Below are positions 1 through 8,535 of a stretch of 23,869 bases of DNA, in pieces. Source of the DNA: an uncultured Collinsella sp. (GTDB lineage Bacteria > Actinomycetota > Coriobacteriia > Coriobacteriales > Coriobacteriaceae). The position numbers were made by a program, and so were the translations under genes. Where the stretch lies: positions 1 through 23,869 of the forward strand of contig USOG01000006.1 of the NCBI GenBank assembly GCA_900556365.1, in the 5' to 3' direction. The notes beneath the pieces were generated by a model. That model was not told the origin of the DNA. It saw only the letters and a program-made list of their open reading frames with translations, and did no database searches. Position 1 is the stretch's first letter. Every line of letters begins with the position of its first letter.

Positions 1-15
1 CTTTACAATGGGGTC

Positions 16-1923
16 ATGGAACAGATTATCTTGAACATACTCGAGGCTCTGCGTCGCGGCGAGACCGTGGACGACAAGGCACTCGTCAAACTGATACATG
101 CCGAGGCGCGCCGCGAGGGTGCCGACAAGCGCGATTTGGCCAAGCGCCGTCTGCTGCCGTTCTACCAGCGGGTTAAACGTGAGGAGCCGGCTCGGTGGGC
201 TGCGTGGAATGTCGATGCCGAGCTGGAACGTCAACTGCTGCAGGTGCTGCGTATGAAGCCGCGCCGAACGGCTTCGGGCGTGGCGACCATTACCGTCATC
301 ACCAAGCCGTGGCCGTGCTCGGGCGATTGCCTGTTTTGCCCCAACGACCTGCGTATGCCCAAAAGCTATCTGCATGCCGAGCCCGCGTGCGCCCGTGCGG
401 AGCAAAATTGCTTCGATCCATATCTGCAGGTGAGCGCCCGTTTGACGGCGCTTTCGCAGATGGGGCATGCGACCGATAAGATCGAGCTCATTGTGCTTGG
501 CGGTACCTGGAGCGACTATCCGGAAGGCTATCAGACATGGTTTATGTCGGAGCTTTTCCGTGCGCTCAATGACGATGCCGTCGCCGGCGTGGCTGCCAAC
601 CCCATGTTGGCGCGTCCGGGCATCAGCCGTGCCGAGGCAGGGCGCCTGCTCGATGACGCGCCCGCCGATGCGCTGCCGCCGGTGGTGGCGGAGCGTCGCG
701 AGCGCTATCGGGCTGCCGGTATTGCGACCGACGAGGCCGAGCTTGCGAGCGGTGTTGCCGACGAGCAGGAGCGTGTGGATGCTGCCGTGGGCGGCTATAA
801 CCGCGCGGTGCGTCGTCTGTACGGCCCTGGTACGCCGTGGGGCGAGGTTGCCGAGTGGCAAACGACAACGATGGAAGAGCTCGAGCGCCAGCAGCGCATC
901 AACGAGACGGCGAAGCATCGTGTGGTGGGGCTCGTTATCGAGACGCGCCCCGATGCCGTAACGCCGCAGGCCCTCACGCTCATCCGCCGCCTGGGCTGCA
1001 CCAAGATTCAGATGGGTATCCAGAGTCTCGACCAGCACCTGCTCGATATCAACGAGCGTCGCATTTCGGTGGCTCAGATCGAGCGGGCGTTTTCGCTTGC
1101 ACGATTGTTTGGCTTTAAGATCCATGCGCATTTTATGCTTAACCTGCTGGGCGCCACGCCCGAGGGGGACAAGCGCGACTACGAGCGCTTTATGACCGAA
1201 GGGGCCTTTATGCCCGACGAGGTCAAGGTCTACCCGTGTGCGCTCATCGAGGGCTCGCGTCTGGTGGGCTGCTACGAGCTCGGCGAGTGGCGCCCCTATA
1301 CCGAGGAGGAGCTGCTCGACGTGCTGGCCGATGACATCGTGGTGACGCCGGCGTTCTGCCGTATCAGTCGCATGATCCGCGACTTTAGCTCCGACGACAT
1401 TATGGTGGGCAACAAGAAACCCAACCTGCGTCAACTCGTTGAGAACCGCCTGGCTGTTCGGGGTTACGGTGCAACGGTGCGCGAGATTCGCTATCGCGAG
1501 ATCAGCACGGCGGGTGCCGACTTGGATGAGCTATCTCTTGATGAGGAAGTGGCGTATGAGACGCCGGTGACTTACGAGCGCTTTTTGCAGTGGGTGACGC
1601 CGCAGGGCAAGATCGCGGGCTTTTTGCGGTTGTCGCTGCCCGACCATTCGTTTGTTGCCGCGCATGCGGACGAGTTGCCGACGACGCCGGATGAGGCGAT
1701 GATTCGCGAGGTGCACGTGTATGGCATGGCGGCACGCGTGGGCGACCAGGGCCAGGCGGCGCAGCATCACGGGTTGGGGCGTTTGCTCGTAGAGCGTGCG
1801 TGCGAGATTGCCCGGGATGCCGGCTATGCGCGCGTCAACGTGATCAGCGCGATTGGTACGCGCGAGTACTATCGCCATTTGGGTTTTTACGATCATGGAC
1901 TCTATCTGCAAAAGGAGCTCTAG
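16..1923 (+). CDS. elp3: Elp3-family radical SAM / GNAT tRNA-modifying enzyme
   Basis: This 635-residue protein is a bacterial stand-alone Elp3. The family adds a carboxymethyl-type group to C5 of wobble uridine (U34) in certain tRNAs, using acetyl-CoA and SAM radical chemistry in the cytosol. The radical SAM cluster motif CSGDCLFC is visible at about residues 101-108 (C101, C105, C108), after the conserved KPWPCSGDC context. A C-terminal GNAT acetyltransferase domain covers roughly residues 500-635, with a GLGRLLVERA acetyl-CoA loop and a YYRHLGF ending. Length and domain order match the family. An ATG at position 8 is out of frame, so 16 is the likely start. The next gene begins immediately after the TAG, which suggests co-transcription. 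Family identity is near certain; the exact tRNA product is inferred. Confidence 0.95.
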   Translation: MEQIILNILEALRRGETVDDKALVKLIHAEARREGADKRDLAKRRLLPFYQRVKREEPARWAAWNVDAELERQLLQVLRMKPRRTASGVATITVITKPWPCSGDCLFCPNDLRMPKSYLHAEPACARAEQNCFDPYLQVSARLTALSQMGHATDKIELIVLGGTWSDYPEGYQTWFMSELFRALNDDAVAGVAANPMLARPGISRAEAGRLLDDAPADALPPVVAERRERYRAAGIATDEAELASGVADEQERVDAAVGGYNRAVRRLYGPGTPWGEVAEWQTTTMEELERQQRINETAKHRVVGLVIETRPDAVTPQALTLIRRLGCTKIQMGIQSLDQHLLDINERRISVAQIERAFSLARLFGFKIHAHFMLNLLGATPEGDKRDYERFMTEGAFMPDEVKVYPCALIEGSRLVGCYELGEWRPYTEEELLDVLADDIVVTPAFCRISRMIRDFSSDDIMVGNKKPNLRQLVENRLAVRGYGATVREIRYREISTAGADLDELSLDEEVAYETPVTYERFLQWVTPQGKIAGFLRLSLPDHSFVAAHADELPTTPDEAMIREVHVYGMAARVGDQGQAAQHHGLGRLLVERACEIARDAGYARVNVISAIGTREYYRHLGFYDHGLYLQKEL

Positions 1924-2802
1924 ATGAACAAGCCGAGTGTTTCTGCCGGCGTCGTTGCCGGCGTTGCTCTGGGAGCCGCGGCGCTTGGTGCGGCCGCTGT
2001 CGCTGTTCGTGCTGCCTGTCTGCAAGTTGCGCGAACCCGCAATGGGTTGGCGCGTGTGAAACGCGTGCACGACGAGAGCGGTGACGAAGTCCGCGTATTG
2101 GTGCAAGGCGGCGTCTACCAAAGCGCGAGTTACGTTGGCGAGCGCTGGGCGGAGCCCGTCTTTGCGTACTATCGCGCGTTTGACGACGTGTTTGAGGCCG
2201 AGGATGCGATGCGCGACGCTTATGGTCACGGTATCAACCGTATGCTGATGCTGGGCGGCGGTGGGTTTGCCTATCCCAAGTTCGCGCTGATGTCGCACGA
2301 GGGCTTGCGCATGGACGTCATCGAGTATGACGGAGAGATTACGCGCCTGGCGCGCCGTTGGTTCTATCTGGACGAGCTGGAGCGCACGGTGGGCGACCGC
2401 TTGCGGGTGATTACTGCTGAGGCTCGCTCGTATCTGGGTGTGACGAGTGTGGGCCATCGTCGCTACGACGTGGTCGTGAGCGATTGCTTTGGCGGTGCCG
2501 AGCCCGTACGCGAGCTGGCGACGGTTGAAGCGTTGCGTTTGGTGCGGGGCAGCCTAAATTTCGGTGGCGTCTACGTTGCCAATATCGTGAGCGCAAGCGA
2601 GGGGAGCGATGTGACGTTCCTGCGCGATTGCGCTGCCACGGCACTCGAGGTATTCGCCCACGCCTGGGTGGTCCCATGTGGCGATGCGAAGTTCGGCGGC
2701 GAGGAAAACTACCTGCTCATCGCCAGCGACGGCAACTACGCCTTTGCCGAAGCCGTGCCCTTCGACACCGACTTTCTCGGCACCGTCCTTCACGACAAGT
2801 AA
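1924..2802 (+). CDS. Membrane-anchored spermidine-synthase-like methyltransferase-fold protein
   Basis: This 292-residue protein has an N-terminal hydrophobic, alanine-rich segment (about residues 8-32), probably a membrane anchor. It is followed by a Rossmann-type spermine/spermidine synthase-like domain. The nucleotide-binding loop LMLGGGGFAYP lies near residues 108-118, followed by the acidic strand MDVIEYDGEI and a downstream YDVVVSDCFGG motif. Classical SpeE enzymes are soluble and act with SpeD, which is not seen here, so the substrate cannot be assigned. It could be an orphan aminopropyltransferase or a SAM-dependent methyltransferase. The ATG directly follows the elp3 stop (TAGATG), so translation is probably coupled. 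It ends 26 bp from the convergent helicase gene. Confidence 0.8.
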   Translation: MNKPSVSAGVVAGVALGAAALGAAAVAVRAACLQVARTRNGLARVKRVHDESGDEVRVLVQGGVYQSASYVGERWAEPVFAYYRAFDDVFEAEDAMRDAYGHGINRMLMLGGGGFAYPKFALMSHEGLRMDVIEYDGEITRLARRWFYLDELERTVGDRLRVITAEARSYLGVTSVGHRRYDVVVSDCFGGAEPVRELATVEALRLVRGSLNFGGVYVANIVSASEGSDVTFLRDCAATALEVFAHAWVVPCGDAKFGGEENYLLIASDGNYAFAEAVPFDTDFLGTVLHDK

Positions 2803-2828
2803 GTCTCCCCGTCCCAAAAAGACTGGTC

Positions 2829-5273
2829 TTAGGCGTGGTCGCGCCAGCCGAGAACGCGCTGCTTCATGCCCTCGATGTCGAGCACGCCTTCGGCGAAGCC
2901 CTTGCGCACGAGCTCTTCGGGAACAAACTCGTCGTAGCGATCAAAATAAGGCACCTCGCCGGGATAGACGAGCTCGATGGGATCGAAGTCCTTTTCGGCC
3001 TCGGCTGCGAGTACCTCAAAGAACGTCTCCTCGTCGGCCTTCATCTTAAACTGCATAAAGTACGGGCGTGATGGGTCGAGTCCGCGAAGGCCAAGCTCCG
3101 CGGCGCATTTAATCTTGAGCATGCGCTCGAGCGCCAAAAAGGCGTAGCTGCCCAGCCAGGGGAAGAGCACCCAGGTGTCGCCGCCCAGGTTAATGAGCGG
3201 CTTGGCCCCCGCGCCCGAAATCTCGGCCGTATGGCGAGCCTGCGCCAAGCGGGCCCGTGCGTTACCCATAAGGTACGGATATGCCGCGTGCTCGTTAAGC
3301 GCCTTGCGCATGCGCTCGAGCACATGCGTATTGATGTCACCGGGGCAGTCGCCAAAGTAGGCCGGCACACGGCCCTTGACCTGCGTGGCAAAGACGGTGT
3401 GGCGCTTCCAGTCCACTTCCTCGACAATCCAGCAGTGTCCGGCGATGGCGATGCGCTCACCGGGCGGAGGGGGATTGACGATCGTGCCCAACTCGGCCGA
3501 CTCGCTGCGAACGGTGAACTCCTCGTTTTCCTGGAACACGGCGTAGAACTTAAAGTTGTTGATGATGCGCTCGCCCGCGAGGCCCACGATGAGCCCACCG
3601 CCCTCGGTGACCTGGATGTGGTCGATCTTGATGAGGTGACGCAGCAGCACGCGATAGTCATCGGCCGAGACGCGATGGAAATAGCTGAGCGTGAGCACGC
3701 GCTGGGCAAGTTCGGCCGGCGTGAGCTCTCCGGTGCTGGCGAGGGTCGACATGGTCTGGTGATAGAGCAGGCTGTAAGGGAGTCGATCGAGCTCGGGCGG
3801 TTCGACCCACTTTTCCTCGCGATAGAGTTGTACGAGCGCGATGCCTTGCAGGAGCTTCCACGGAATGGTCTCGGGCATCATCGTGCGCGGCTCGGGTTCT
3901 TCCTCGCGCATGACAAACCACATCTCGGGCGGAAGGTCGCGACGGCCTGTGCGCCCCATGCGCTGCAAAAAGGAGCTGACGGTAAACGGCGCGTCAATCT
4001 GGAAGGCGCGCTCCAGGCGGCCGATATCGATACCGAGCTCCAGCGTAGAGGTGGTGACGGTTGTCTGCGCCTGCTCCTCGTCGCGCATGAGCTCCTCGGC
4101 CGTCTCGCGCAGCGATGCCGAAAGATTGCCGTGATGGATTAGAAAGCGGTCGGGCTCGTGTCGACTTTCGCAGTAGCTGCGCAGCATGGAGCACACGGCC
4201 TCTGCCTCCTCGCGCGAGTTGGCAAAGACCAAGCACTTTCGGCCGCGCGTGTGCTCAAAGATATATCCCATACCGGGATCGGCGTTGTCTGGCGCCGTGT
4301 CGGTGGGGTTGAGGAGTGCCTGTTCGGTCGCTCGCGGGATGTCGACTTCGCCCTCGGGGGCCGAGGAAGTGCGACGGTCTTTGGGAGCGGCCTTGCCCCG
4401 CGCCTGCTCGCGACGTTGACGGCGCTCCTTCTGTGTAAGCTGTCCGCTGTGGCTCATGTCTTGTCCGGATGCGGGCAGCGCCGCGGGCGCCGCCGTCTCA
4501 ATACGCTCGCAAGCAAGCACCTCGGCTTCTTGTGGGCCTGTGCCCTCGAATCCTCGCTGCTGAGCCTGGGGACCCGAGTTGTAGAAGTGCTCCATGGAGA
4601 TGCGCCACACGCGGCGCGGTTCCTCAAAACGGGGGATAACGCAGTCACGCCCCGTTCCCTGCGAGAGAAAGGCGCCCGTGCGCTCGGGGTCGCCGATGGT
4701 CGCCGACAGACCGATGCGGCGGGGCTGCGCGCCGGCCATGCGTGAGAGTCGCTCGATAAGGCAGAGCGTCTGCCCGCCACGGTCGCCGCGCATGAGCGAA
4801 TGGACCTCGTCGATAACCACATAGCGCAGGTCGCAAAACATACGAGGGATCGCCATGTGCTTATGGATCAGGAGCGCCTCGAGCGATTCGGGCGTAATCT
4901 GTAGGATACCGCTCGGCTTTTTGATGAGTTTGGCCTTGTGTGATTGTGAGACATCGCCATGCCAGTGCCAGACGGGGATATCGGCTTCTTCGCACAGGTC
5001 GTTGAGGCGGACGAATTGGTCGTTGATGAGCGCCTTGAGGGGGCCAATGTAGAGGGCGCCCACGCTTGCGGGCGGGTTCTCCCAAAACTCGGTCAGGATG
5101 GGAAAGAAGGCCGCCTCGGTTTTGCCGGAAGCCGTGGATGCCGTCAGGAGCACATTGTCTTTCGTGTTGAAGATGGCGTCTGCCGCCGCAACCTGGATGG
5201 AGCGCAGGCTCTCCCAATTGTGGGAGTAGATGAAGTCTTGGATAAACGGGGCGTAGCGGTCAAAGGCGTTCAC
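2829..5273 (-). CDS. Lhr/BrxHI-like DEAD/DEAH-box superfamily II helicase
   Basis: This 814-residue superfamily II helicase is of the Lhr type, as used in BREX loci under the name BrxHI. Visible motifs are Walker A STASGKT (46-52), motif II DEVH (155-158), motif III SAT (190-192) and motif VI QRMGRTGRR (438-446). An Lhr-like region with VKGRVPAYFGD follows near 632-642. A charged, low-complexity insert of about 100 residues (roughly 233-333, rich in Q, E, K, R, A) separates the two RecA lobes and is unusual. The open frame extends to a TTG at 5303, but the AAAGGAGG site at 5278-5285 places the start at GTG 5273. It is the last gene of the cassette after the TerB and BrxD-like genes. It probably translocates on DNA or RNA; its substrate is unknown. 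Confidence 0.9.
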   Translation of the reverse strand: MNAFDRYAPFIQDFIYSHNWESLRSIQVAAADAIFNTKDNVLLTASTASGKTEAAFFPILTEFWENPPASVGALYIGPLKALINDQFVRLNDLCEEADIPVWHWHGDVSQSHKAKLIKKPSGILQITPESLEALLIHKHMAIPRMFCDLRYVVIDEVHSLMRGDRGGQTLCLIERLSRMAGAQPRRIGLSATIGDPERTGAFLSQGTGRDCVIPRFEEPRRVWRISMEHFYNSGPQAQQRGFEGTGPQEAEVLACERIETAAPAALPASGQDMSHSGQLTQKERRQRREQARGKAAPKDRRTSSAPEGEVDIPRATEQALLNPTDTAPDNADPGMGYIFEHTRGRKCLVFANSREEAEAVCSMLRSYCESRHEPDRFLIHHGNLSASLRETAEELMRDEEQAQTTVTTSTLELGIDIGRLERAFQIDAPFTVSSFLQRMGRTGRRDLPPEMWFVMREEEPEPRTMMPETIPWKLLQGIALVQLYREEKWVEPPELDRLPYSLLYHQTMSTLASTGELTPAELAQRVLTLSYFHRVSADDYRVLLRHLIKIDHIQVTEGGGLIVGLAGERIINNFKFYAVFQENEEFTVRSESAELGTIVNPPPPGERIAIAGHCWIVEEVDWKRHTVFATQVKGRVPAYFGDCPGDINTHVLERMRKALNEHAAYPYLMGNARARLAQARHTAEISGAGAKPLINLGGDTWVLFPWLGSYAFLALERMLKIKCAAELGLRGLDPSRPYFMQFKMKADEETFFEVLAAEAEKDFDPIELVYPGEVPYFDRYDEFVPEELVRKGFAEGVLDIEGMKQRVLGWRDHA

Positions 5274-5277
5274 GGGG

Positions 5278-5285
5278 CCTCCTTT
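5278..5285 (-). promoter_or_regulatory. Ribosome binding site deciding the helicase start
   Basis: The minus strand reads AAAGGAGG followed by CCCC and GTG. This strong Shine-Dalgarno lies inside the longer TTG-initiated frame, so the true start is GTG at 5273 and ten apparent N-terminal residues are leader. Confidence 0.85.
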
Positions 5286-5354
5286 CAAAAACGAATCTCT
5301 CAACGCGGTGAGCAGTGGCTTGCTGCATTAATGCCTCGACGTTTGCCCAGATAA

Positions 5355-5391
5355 AACCTGCCAAAATAAACCTGTCCCTTTTTGGCAGGTT
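5355..5391 (-). terminator. Perfect 12-bp inverted repeat after the BrxD-like gene (terminator, attenuator or REP-like element)
   Basis: AACCTGCCAAAA (5355-5366) and TTTTGGCAGGTT (5380-5391) are perfect inverted repeats separated by 13 bases. On the minus strand the hairpin overlaps the TAA stop of the ATPase gene and is followed by TTTTAT. This fits a weak intrinsic terminator or attenuator placed between the ATPase and helicase genes. The loop reads GGGACAGGTTT on the minus strand, which resembles short REP-type palindromes, so a dispersed repeat is an alternative. Confidence 0.55.
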
Positions 5392-6694
5392 AGATGGTGA
5401 ATTCGGCGAAGTTACGGTCGCCGCCTGCGGTATCGGTGTCGCCTGTTGCGGTTGCTGGCGCCAGCGCGTCACCGCCGACGCTTTGCAGCAGCTCGGCTAC
5501 GTTGGCGTCGGGGTTCTGGCATAGGATGTCGAGCAGCTCGATAAAGTCACGAATGACTTCACGCGGCGTTAGATGCGTGTCGGCTCCCACGCGGCCAAAC
5601 TCAATCTTGAGGAAGTCAACCAAGTCGTTCTCGGTAAGCGTGGGCGTCCAGCCAAAGTATCCGGCATGGATCTGCATGAGTTTTTCGATCAGCACCAGCA
5701 ACTCCTCGTAGGTGAGTGGCTGCAGGCGGATGATGGGCGCGAGCATGTCCTTAAGATCCTCGCGTGCAAAGCGGCCTTGAGCGAGTCGGCTGCGCAGGGC
5801 TTCGTAGGAGAACACGCCACGGCGGCGGTCTTCGATGGAGGTTGGCGTGCCGCCCATGATCATGCCCAGGTACTGCGCCTTGCCCTGGAGTGTGTCGTTG
5901 TACATGGTCAGGATTTTCTCGTAGTTGTATTGGCGTGTGATGGCGTTGGGAATCTTATACAGATTCACGAGCTCGTCGATGAGCACCAGCATGCCCTTGT
6001 AGCCGCTGCAGACCAAAAAGCGTGCAATGAGCTTAACGTAGTCGTACCAGTCGTCATCGCTGATGATGGTCGAGGAGCCCAGTTCGGTGCGAGCCTCGCT
6101 CTTGGTGCGGTATTCGCCGCGGATCCATTTGGTCACGCGGCTCATGGCCTCTTCGTCGCCCTCGGATACGGCCGTGCGATAGCGGCGGAGCATGCGGGCA
6201 AAGTCGAAGCCGTGGACCATCTCCTCGAGCGGAGCGAGTTGGGCATTGATAGCCGACTCATCGGCGTCCGCGCACGAGGCGACCCAGCGATCGAGAATCA
6301 GGTTGAGCGCACCGCCCTCGGGGCGCGTCTTGGTCGATATGTTGCGGATGAGCTCGCGGTAGGTGGCAAGGCCCTGCCCCTGACCGCCTTGCAGGCGGCG
6401 CTCGGGCGACAGGTCGGCATCAGCGACGACGAATCCCTCGCCCATGGCGTGCGTGCGGATGGTCTGGAGCAAAAAGCTCTTGCCGGCGCCGTAACGACCG
6501 ACCAGAAAGCGGAAGCTCGCGCCACCGTCGGCGATGAGACTCAGATCGGTGAGCAGGGCGCGGATCTCGACCTCGCGCCCTACGGTGATGTAGGGAAGGC
6601 CGATGCGCGGGACCACGCCGCCCTTGAGCGAGTTTAGGATAACGGCAGCGACGCGTTTGGGTACGCGGGGCGCTGCGGATGTGGTATCACTCAT
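5390..6694 (-). CDS. BrxC/BrxD-type P-loop ATPase (DUF2791-like)
   Basis: This 434-residue protein matches the BREX ATP-binding family (formerly DUF2791; BrxD-like). The N-terminal pattern SLKGGVVPRIGLPYITVGRE precedes Walker A GRYGAGKS at 66-73. Walker B MLVLIDELVN begins near 235, and a sensor-like MIMGGTPTS follows. BrxD proteins are AAA-type ATPases usually next to the BrxHI helicase in BREX loci, and the same pairing occurs here. Its ATG overlaps the end of the TerB gene by 8 bases (ATGAGTGA), indicating translational coupling; an AGAGGA site lies about 10 bases upstream. It probably drives loading or remodelling of a nucleic-acid complex with the helicase. Family confidence is high; function in this cassette is inferred. 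Confidence 0.9.
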   Translation of the reverse strand: MSDTTSAAPRVPKRVAAVILNSLKGGVVPRIGLPYITVGREVEIRALLTDLSLIADGGASFRFLVGRYGAGKSFLLQTIRTHAMGEGFVVADADLSPERRLQGGQGQGLATYRELIRNISTKTRPEGGALNLILDRWVASCADADESAINAQLAPLEEMVHGFDFARMLRRYRTAVSEGDEEAMSRVTKWIRGEYRTKSEARTELGSSTIISDDDWYDYVKLIARFLVCSGYKGMLVLIDELVNLYKIPNAITRQYNYEKILTMYNDTLQGKAQYLGMIMGGTPTSIEDRRRGVFSYEALRSRLAQGRFAREDLKDMLAPIIRLQPLTYEELLVLIEKLMQIHAGYFGWTPTLTENDLVDFLKIEFGRVGADTHLTPREVIRDFIELLDILCQNPDANVAELLQSVGGDALAPATATGDTDTAGGDRNFAEFTI

Positions 6695-8447
6695 GGTCTA
6701 GGTATCCTCTCACGTCTGCTTCGTAATCCTCGATAATCTGCGGCCCTGCCGCGCTAAATTCAATTACGGTGTCGCCCACCAGGTCAAAGAGCGCCTCGTT
6801 GATGCTGTCGACGAGCATGTCCTCGCTCTGCCCCGATTGCACTACCGCCGATTCCGCCTGTACTGCGTTGTGCTCGAGCAGTGCGCGGAGATAGGCGTCT
6901 GCGGCAGGCGTGAGTTCGTTCGTGGCGTCAGCGGGCGCAACGGCTGCGAACGCGGGCGTCGGCGCGAGAAGCGGTGCCACGACACCAAACTGTTCGGTGG
7001 ATATGGTTGGCTCGTCGGTCTCGTCCTGCCGAATGGGTGCCGCGACCGCCTCGACAATCGCGTCGGCTACGGGCTCGGCTTCCGGTTGCCCTGAGTCCGC
7101 TGCCTCGGCTTCCACAGGTGCGCCGTCCTCGCGCTCTTCATCGATCAAAAGCGCTTCACGCGTTTGCGCGGCGGCGCTTCGAATGTGCCCCAGCTGACTC
7201 AGATCGATATCGATCTTGACGGGCTGGTGTGCGGCGTCCCACGAAAGCCATGCCACAATCTCGTCATCGATAATCTTGGCCAGATATTTGGGGACCTTTT
7301 CTTCCTTAAGGGGATGGGCGGGGTCCAGCGCCAGGCGCAGGCGTTGGTCGCAGGCGCGCATCATTTCACCGAGCTTGCTGCTCTTTTGCCTACTGCCATG
7401 GATACGCATGCATTCCCAAAAGCCGTTTTGGCAACGGTAGATATGGATGGGATCCAGGCGGTATTCGCAGTGCTCGTGGCGCTCGGGCGCAAAGAATACG
7501 GCCGAGGCAAACATGGTGTAGGGCATGGCCGTCTCCTCCCCAAATAAGCTCGCCACGATGCCGGTCTTTCGGTGCGTGTCATAGTAGCGCGCCATACGGA
7601 CATACACGGCGCACGCCACGTGGCGCAGATCGCGGTGGTGGCTGCGGTCGAGCCGCGAGTTACTTAGGTTGTACGTGGAGAGGGCGTTGATGGCGGCCAT
7701 GAGTCGCTCCTCGCGCACCTCATCGGGCGGAAGGGGGAGCGTGGGTTCGGAGGTTTTGCGACGCTTAGGGGTCTGGCCTGACGGTGCCGGTGCTGGTACA
7801 AGGTCTCGTGCCGCGCGCCGCAGCTCGATAAGGGCGTTATCGAACATGACGGTTTTAGAGTCACGAAGCAGCTTGGGGTCGAGCCCGTGGAACACGGCGT
7901 AATCCTGCAGCCACACGCGTGCAAATCGGTCGAGGCCGGGCTCGAAGGCGCGATAGACATCCCAAAAAGCCTTGATCTTGTTAAAACCATCGAGCGGGTC
8001 ATCTACGCCAATGCCGCAAATCAGCTCATAGAGATACAGAAAGGCAAAGGACGTAGACGTTTCCTCGACGGTTCCGCGGCGCACTTGGGCACGCCAGGTA
8101 AAGTAGCCGCGCAACTGCCGGTCGCTCATGGCGTTGTAGGTGGGAAAGTACGACTTAAAGGTGCCGTTGTAGGGACAGTCGTCCTCAAAGTCGGCCATCA
8201 GCAGGCCCTGGCGGTAGAAAAGCTCGGCTTCCGAAAGCCAGCGACCTGCGCCGCCTTTGGGGTCATCCTGCCAGCGCGATATCTCGCGCATCTTGCGGTA
8301 CTGGTCGGGAAGGAAATTCTGCATCTGACGACCGGTTTTGAGAATCGGCTCGTCAGCATAGACTTCGTTTGAGAAGCGAGCAGACTGATGGGTCCGGGCC
8401 TCGGCCATAATGCGCTCGATGAGCATCTTGATGTCCTGGTCGGCCAC
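6687..8447 (-). CDS. TerB_N / TerB_C domain protein
   Basis: This 586-residue protein begins with GTG at 8447, supported by an AGGAGAGGAGAG ribosome site. The TerB_N domain is recognisable from YFTWRAQVRRG (115-125) followed by SFAFLYLYELICGIG (133-147). A long acidic, alanine-, proline- and glutamate-rich linker covers roughly 420-510. The C-terminal region, with SINEALFDLVGDTVIEF and IIEDYEADVRGYL, matches TerB_C. These domains were named from tellurite-resistance-like gene neighbourhoods and are thought to be scaffolds or metal/phosphate-responsive modules. No enzyme motif is visible. As the first gene, translationally coupled to the BrxD-like ATPase, it is probably the scaffold or sensor of the complex. 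Confidence 0.85.
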   Translation of the reverse strand: MADQDIKMLIERIMAEARTHQSARFSNEVYADEPILKTGRQMQNFLPDQYRKMREISRWQDDPKGGAGRWLSEAELFYRQGLLMADFEDDCPYNGTFKSYFPTYNAMSDRQLRGYFTWRAQVRRGTVEETSTSFAFLYLYELICGIGVDDPLDGFNKIKAFWDVYRAFEPGLDRFARVWLQDYAVFHGLDPKLLRDSKTVMFDNALIELRRAARDLVPAPAPSGQTPKRRKTSEPTLPLPPDEVREERLMAAINALSTYNLSNSRLDRSHHRDLRHVACAVYVRMARYYDTHRKTGIVASLFGEETAMPYTMFASAVFFAPERHEHCEYRLDPIHIYRCQNGFWECMRIHGSRQKSSKLGEMMRACDQRLRLALDPAHPLKEEKVPKYLAKIIDDEIVAWLSWDAAHQPVKIDIDLSQLGHIRSAAAQTREALLIDEEREDGAPVEAEAADSGQPEAEPVADAIVEAVAAPIRQDETDEPTISTEQFGVVAPLLAPTPAFAAVAPADATNELTPAADAYLRALLEHNAVQAESAVVQSGQSEDMLVDSINEALFDLVGDTVIEFSAAGPQIIEDYEADVRGYLDHE

Positions 8448-8484
8448 CGTCTCTCCTCTCCTAACGCAGCTTCGGTGACCTCAT

Positions 8485-8490
8485 ATCATA
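8485..8490 (-). promoter_or_regulatory. Possible -10 element for the TerB/BrxD/helicase cassette
   Basis: The minus strand reads TATGAT 37 bases upstream of the GTG start. The 17-bp upstream position holds only CGAACA, a poor -35 box. A separate promoter in the 88-bp gap after the DUF554 gene is plausible but weakly supported. Confidence 0.25.
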
Positions 8491-8535
8491 GCACAGCATC
8501 AAACAGGTGTTCGAGATGCTGCTGCGTAGATAGAT

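Noticed and set aside
2805..2825. AGTCT / AGACT inverted repeat between the spermidine-synthase-like and helicase genes
   Set aside because: Only five base pairs with a long loop and no T-run; not a convincing terminator.
3231..4745. Several plus-strand open frames opposite the helicase
   Set aside because: They overlap a helicase with all motifs in order and carry no domain of their own.
5573..6637. Long plus-strand open frame (354 codons) opposite the BrxD-like ATPase
   Set aside because: It is a GC-rich antisense shadow; the minus-strand protein has clear Walker motifs and the plus frame has no recognisable domain or ribosome site.
8493..8520. CAGCATC / GATGCTG inverted repeat after the DUF554 gene
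   Set aside because: Seven base pairs with a 14-base loop and no T-run on the transcribed strand; too weak to call a terminator.
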